Source of the DNA: Gammaproteobacteria bacterium
GTDB taxonomy: Bacteria; Pseudomonadota; Gammaproteobacteria; Steroidobacterales; GCA-2729495
Direction: 5' to 3'
Length of the DNA: 41,632 bases
Assembly: GCA_030066665.1 (NCBI GenBank)
Contig: JASJBD010000057.1
Span: 1 to 41,632, forward strand
The notes under the pieces were generated by a model, which had not been told where the DNA came from, did no database searches, and was given only the letters and a program-made list of their open reading frames with translations. A program made the position numbers and the translations under genes. Shown one piece after another: positions 41,333 through 41,632 of this stretch. Positions within the stretch are counted from its first letter, which is position 1. The number at the start of each line of letters is the position of its first letter.

Positions 41333-41632
41333 ATGGAGACCGTGGCGGATACGAGGGGCGGCAGACGGATTTTCTACGGTTGGTGGATCGTGGCCGCGGC
41401 CATGGTCGGCATGTCCACCGCGCCGTCGCAGTTTGCCTTCGGCTCGCTGGGGCTGTTCATCCAGCCGTTCGAGGCCGAATTCGGCTGGAACCGCGCCGAG
41501 ATTAGCCTAGCGCTGACCTTTTTCACGGTGTTTCTCGCCTTTTGCCTGCCGCTTGTTGGGCGCATTGTCGATTGGATCGGCCCGCGCCGGGTGGTCGTGC
41601 CATCGATCCTGGTCTGCGGACTCTGTCTCGCG
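41333..41632 (+). CDS. MFS transporter, N-terminal part (cut by window end)
   Basis: One hundred codons without a stop run to the window edge. The translation starts METVADTRGGRRIFYGWWIV and has helices with AAAMVGMSTAPSQFAFGSL and IQPFEAEFGWNRAEISLALT, then GRIVDWIGPRR, the loop 2-3 signature. FYGWWIV is typical of the monocarboxylate/oxalate-formate antiporter-like MFS group. The ATG is at 41333, with a GTG at 41342 preceded by GGAG as an alternative start. No ribosome binding site precedes the ATG and the likely transcription start is only a few bases upstream, so translation may be leaderless. It probably carries the substrate of the divergent LLM enzyme. Confidence 0.85.
   Translation, partial: METVADTRGGRRIFYGWWIVAAAMVGMSTAPSQFAFGSLGLFIQPFEAEFGWNRAEISLALTFFTVFLAFCLPLVGRIVDWIGPRRVVVPSILVCGLCLA

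Overview
The window is a GC-rich, densely coded stretch of a Gram-negative chromosome. ErpA, two SusC-independent TonB-dependent receptors, periplasmic lipoproteins, a Spinster-type MFS transporter and an Entner-Doudoroff style hexuronate branch suggest a heterotrophic gammaproteobacterium, perhaps marine or environmental. That placement is inferred from gene content only. I see no tRNA, rRNA, CRISPR array, phage gene or transposase, and no stretch above about 215 bases lacks a gene.

Layout. (1) 1-2181: a MarR-type regulator with a C-terminal Cys cluster, erpA, and an APH-fold small-molecule kinase. (2) 2196-8628: a divergent uptake module. An IclR regulator and MFS transporter face a TauD-type dioxygenase and a very large TonB receptor across a perfect 17-bp palindrome. 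(3) 8637-12187 (minus): an unknown 201-aa protein, a serine hydrolase, and a lipoprotein flavocytochrome with two C-terminal heme sites. (4) 12400-17244 (plus): an isochorismatase-fold amidohydrolase, a PuuE-like deacetylase, an 88-aa basic protein, a cupin with a histone-H1-like Lys tail, an NmrA-like reductase and a small cupin. Three neighbouring proteins here carry Lys/Arg-rich extensions. (5) 17370-23027: a secreted beta-propeller, a PadR regulator coupled to a Ca2+/cation-exchanger-like membrane protein, a luciferase-like (LLM) oxidoreductase, a PH-like membrane protein and an SDR lacking the catalytic Tyr.

(6) 23031-29316: kdgK, manD, a nitrilase-fold hydrolase, an isochorismatase-fold hydrolase and an aromatic amino acid decarboxylase-like enzyme on the minus strand, divergent from eda. 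ManD, KdgK and Eda form a contiguous route from D-mannonate to pyruvate and glyceraldehyde-3-phosphate. (7) 29370-36721: a four-gene operon (TPP-dependent decarboxylase/lyase, HisC-like aminotransferase, aldehyde dehydrogenase, MarR regulator) followed by a TonB receptor. The operon and the receptor carry the same operator-like motif (ATTAGTT-N6-TAAACTA), so I infer one regulon for uptake and oxidative breakdown of an amino acid-like compound. (8) 36814-41632: a small operon of exported proteins (VOC fold, Tat peptide, 118-aa protein), an exported sulfatase with a lipoprotein, a second LLM oxidoreductase, and the start of an MFS transporter cut by the window end.

The general picture is a scavenger with several compact uptake-and-catabolism modules, each with its own regulator (MarR, IclR, PadR, MarR) and a recognisable palindromic site. 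The most promising undescribed systems are the MarR regulon in region 7 and the Lys-tailed enzyme cluster in region 4.
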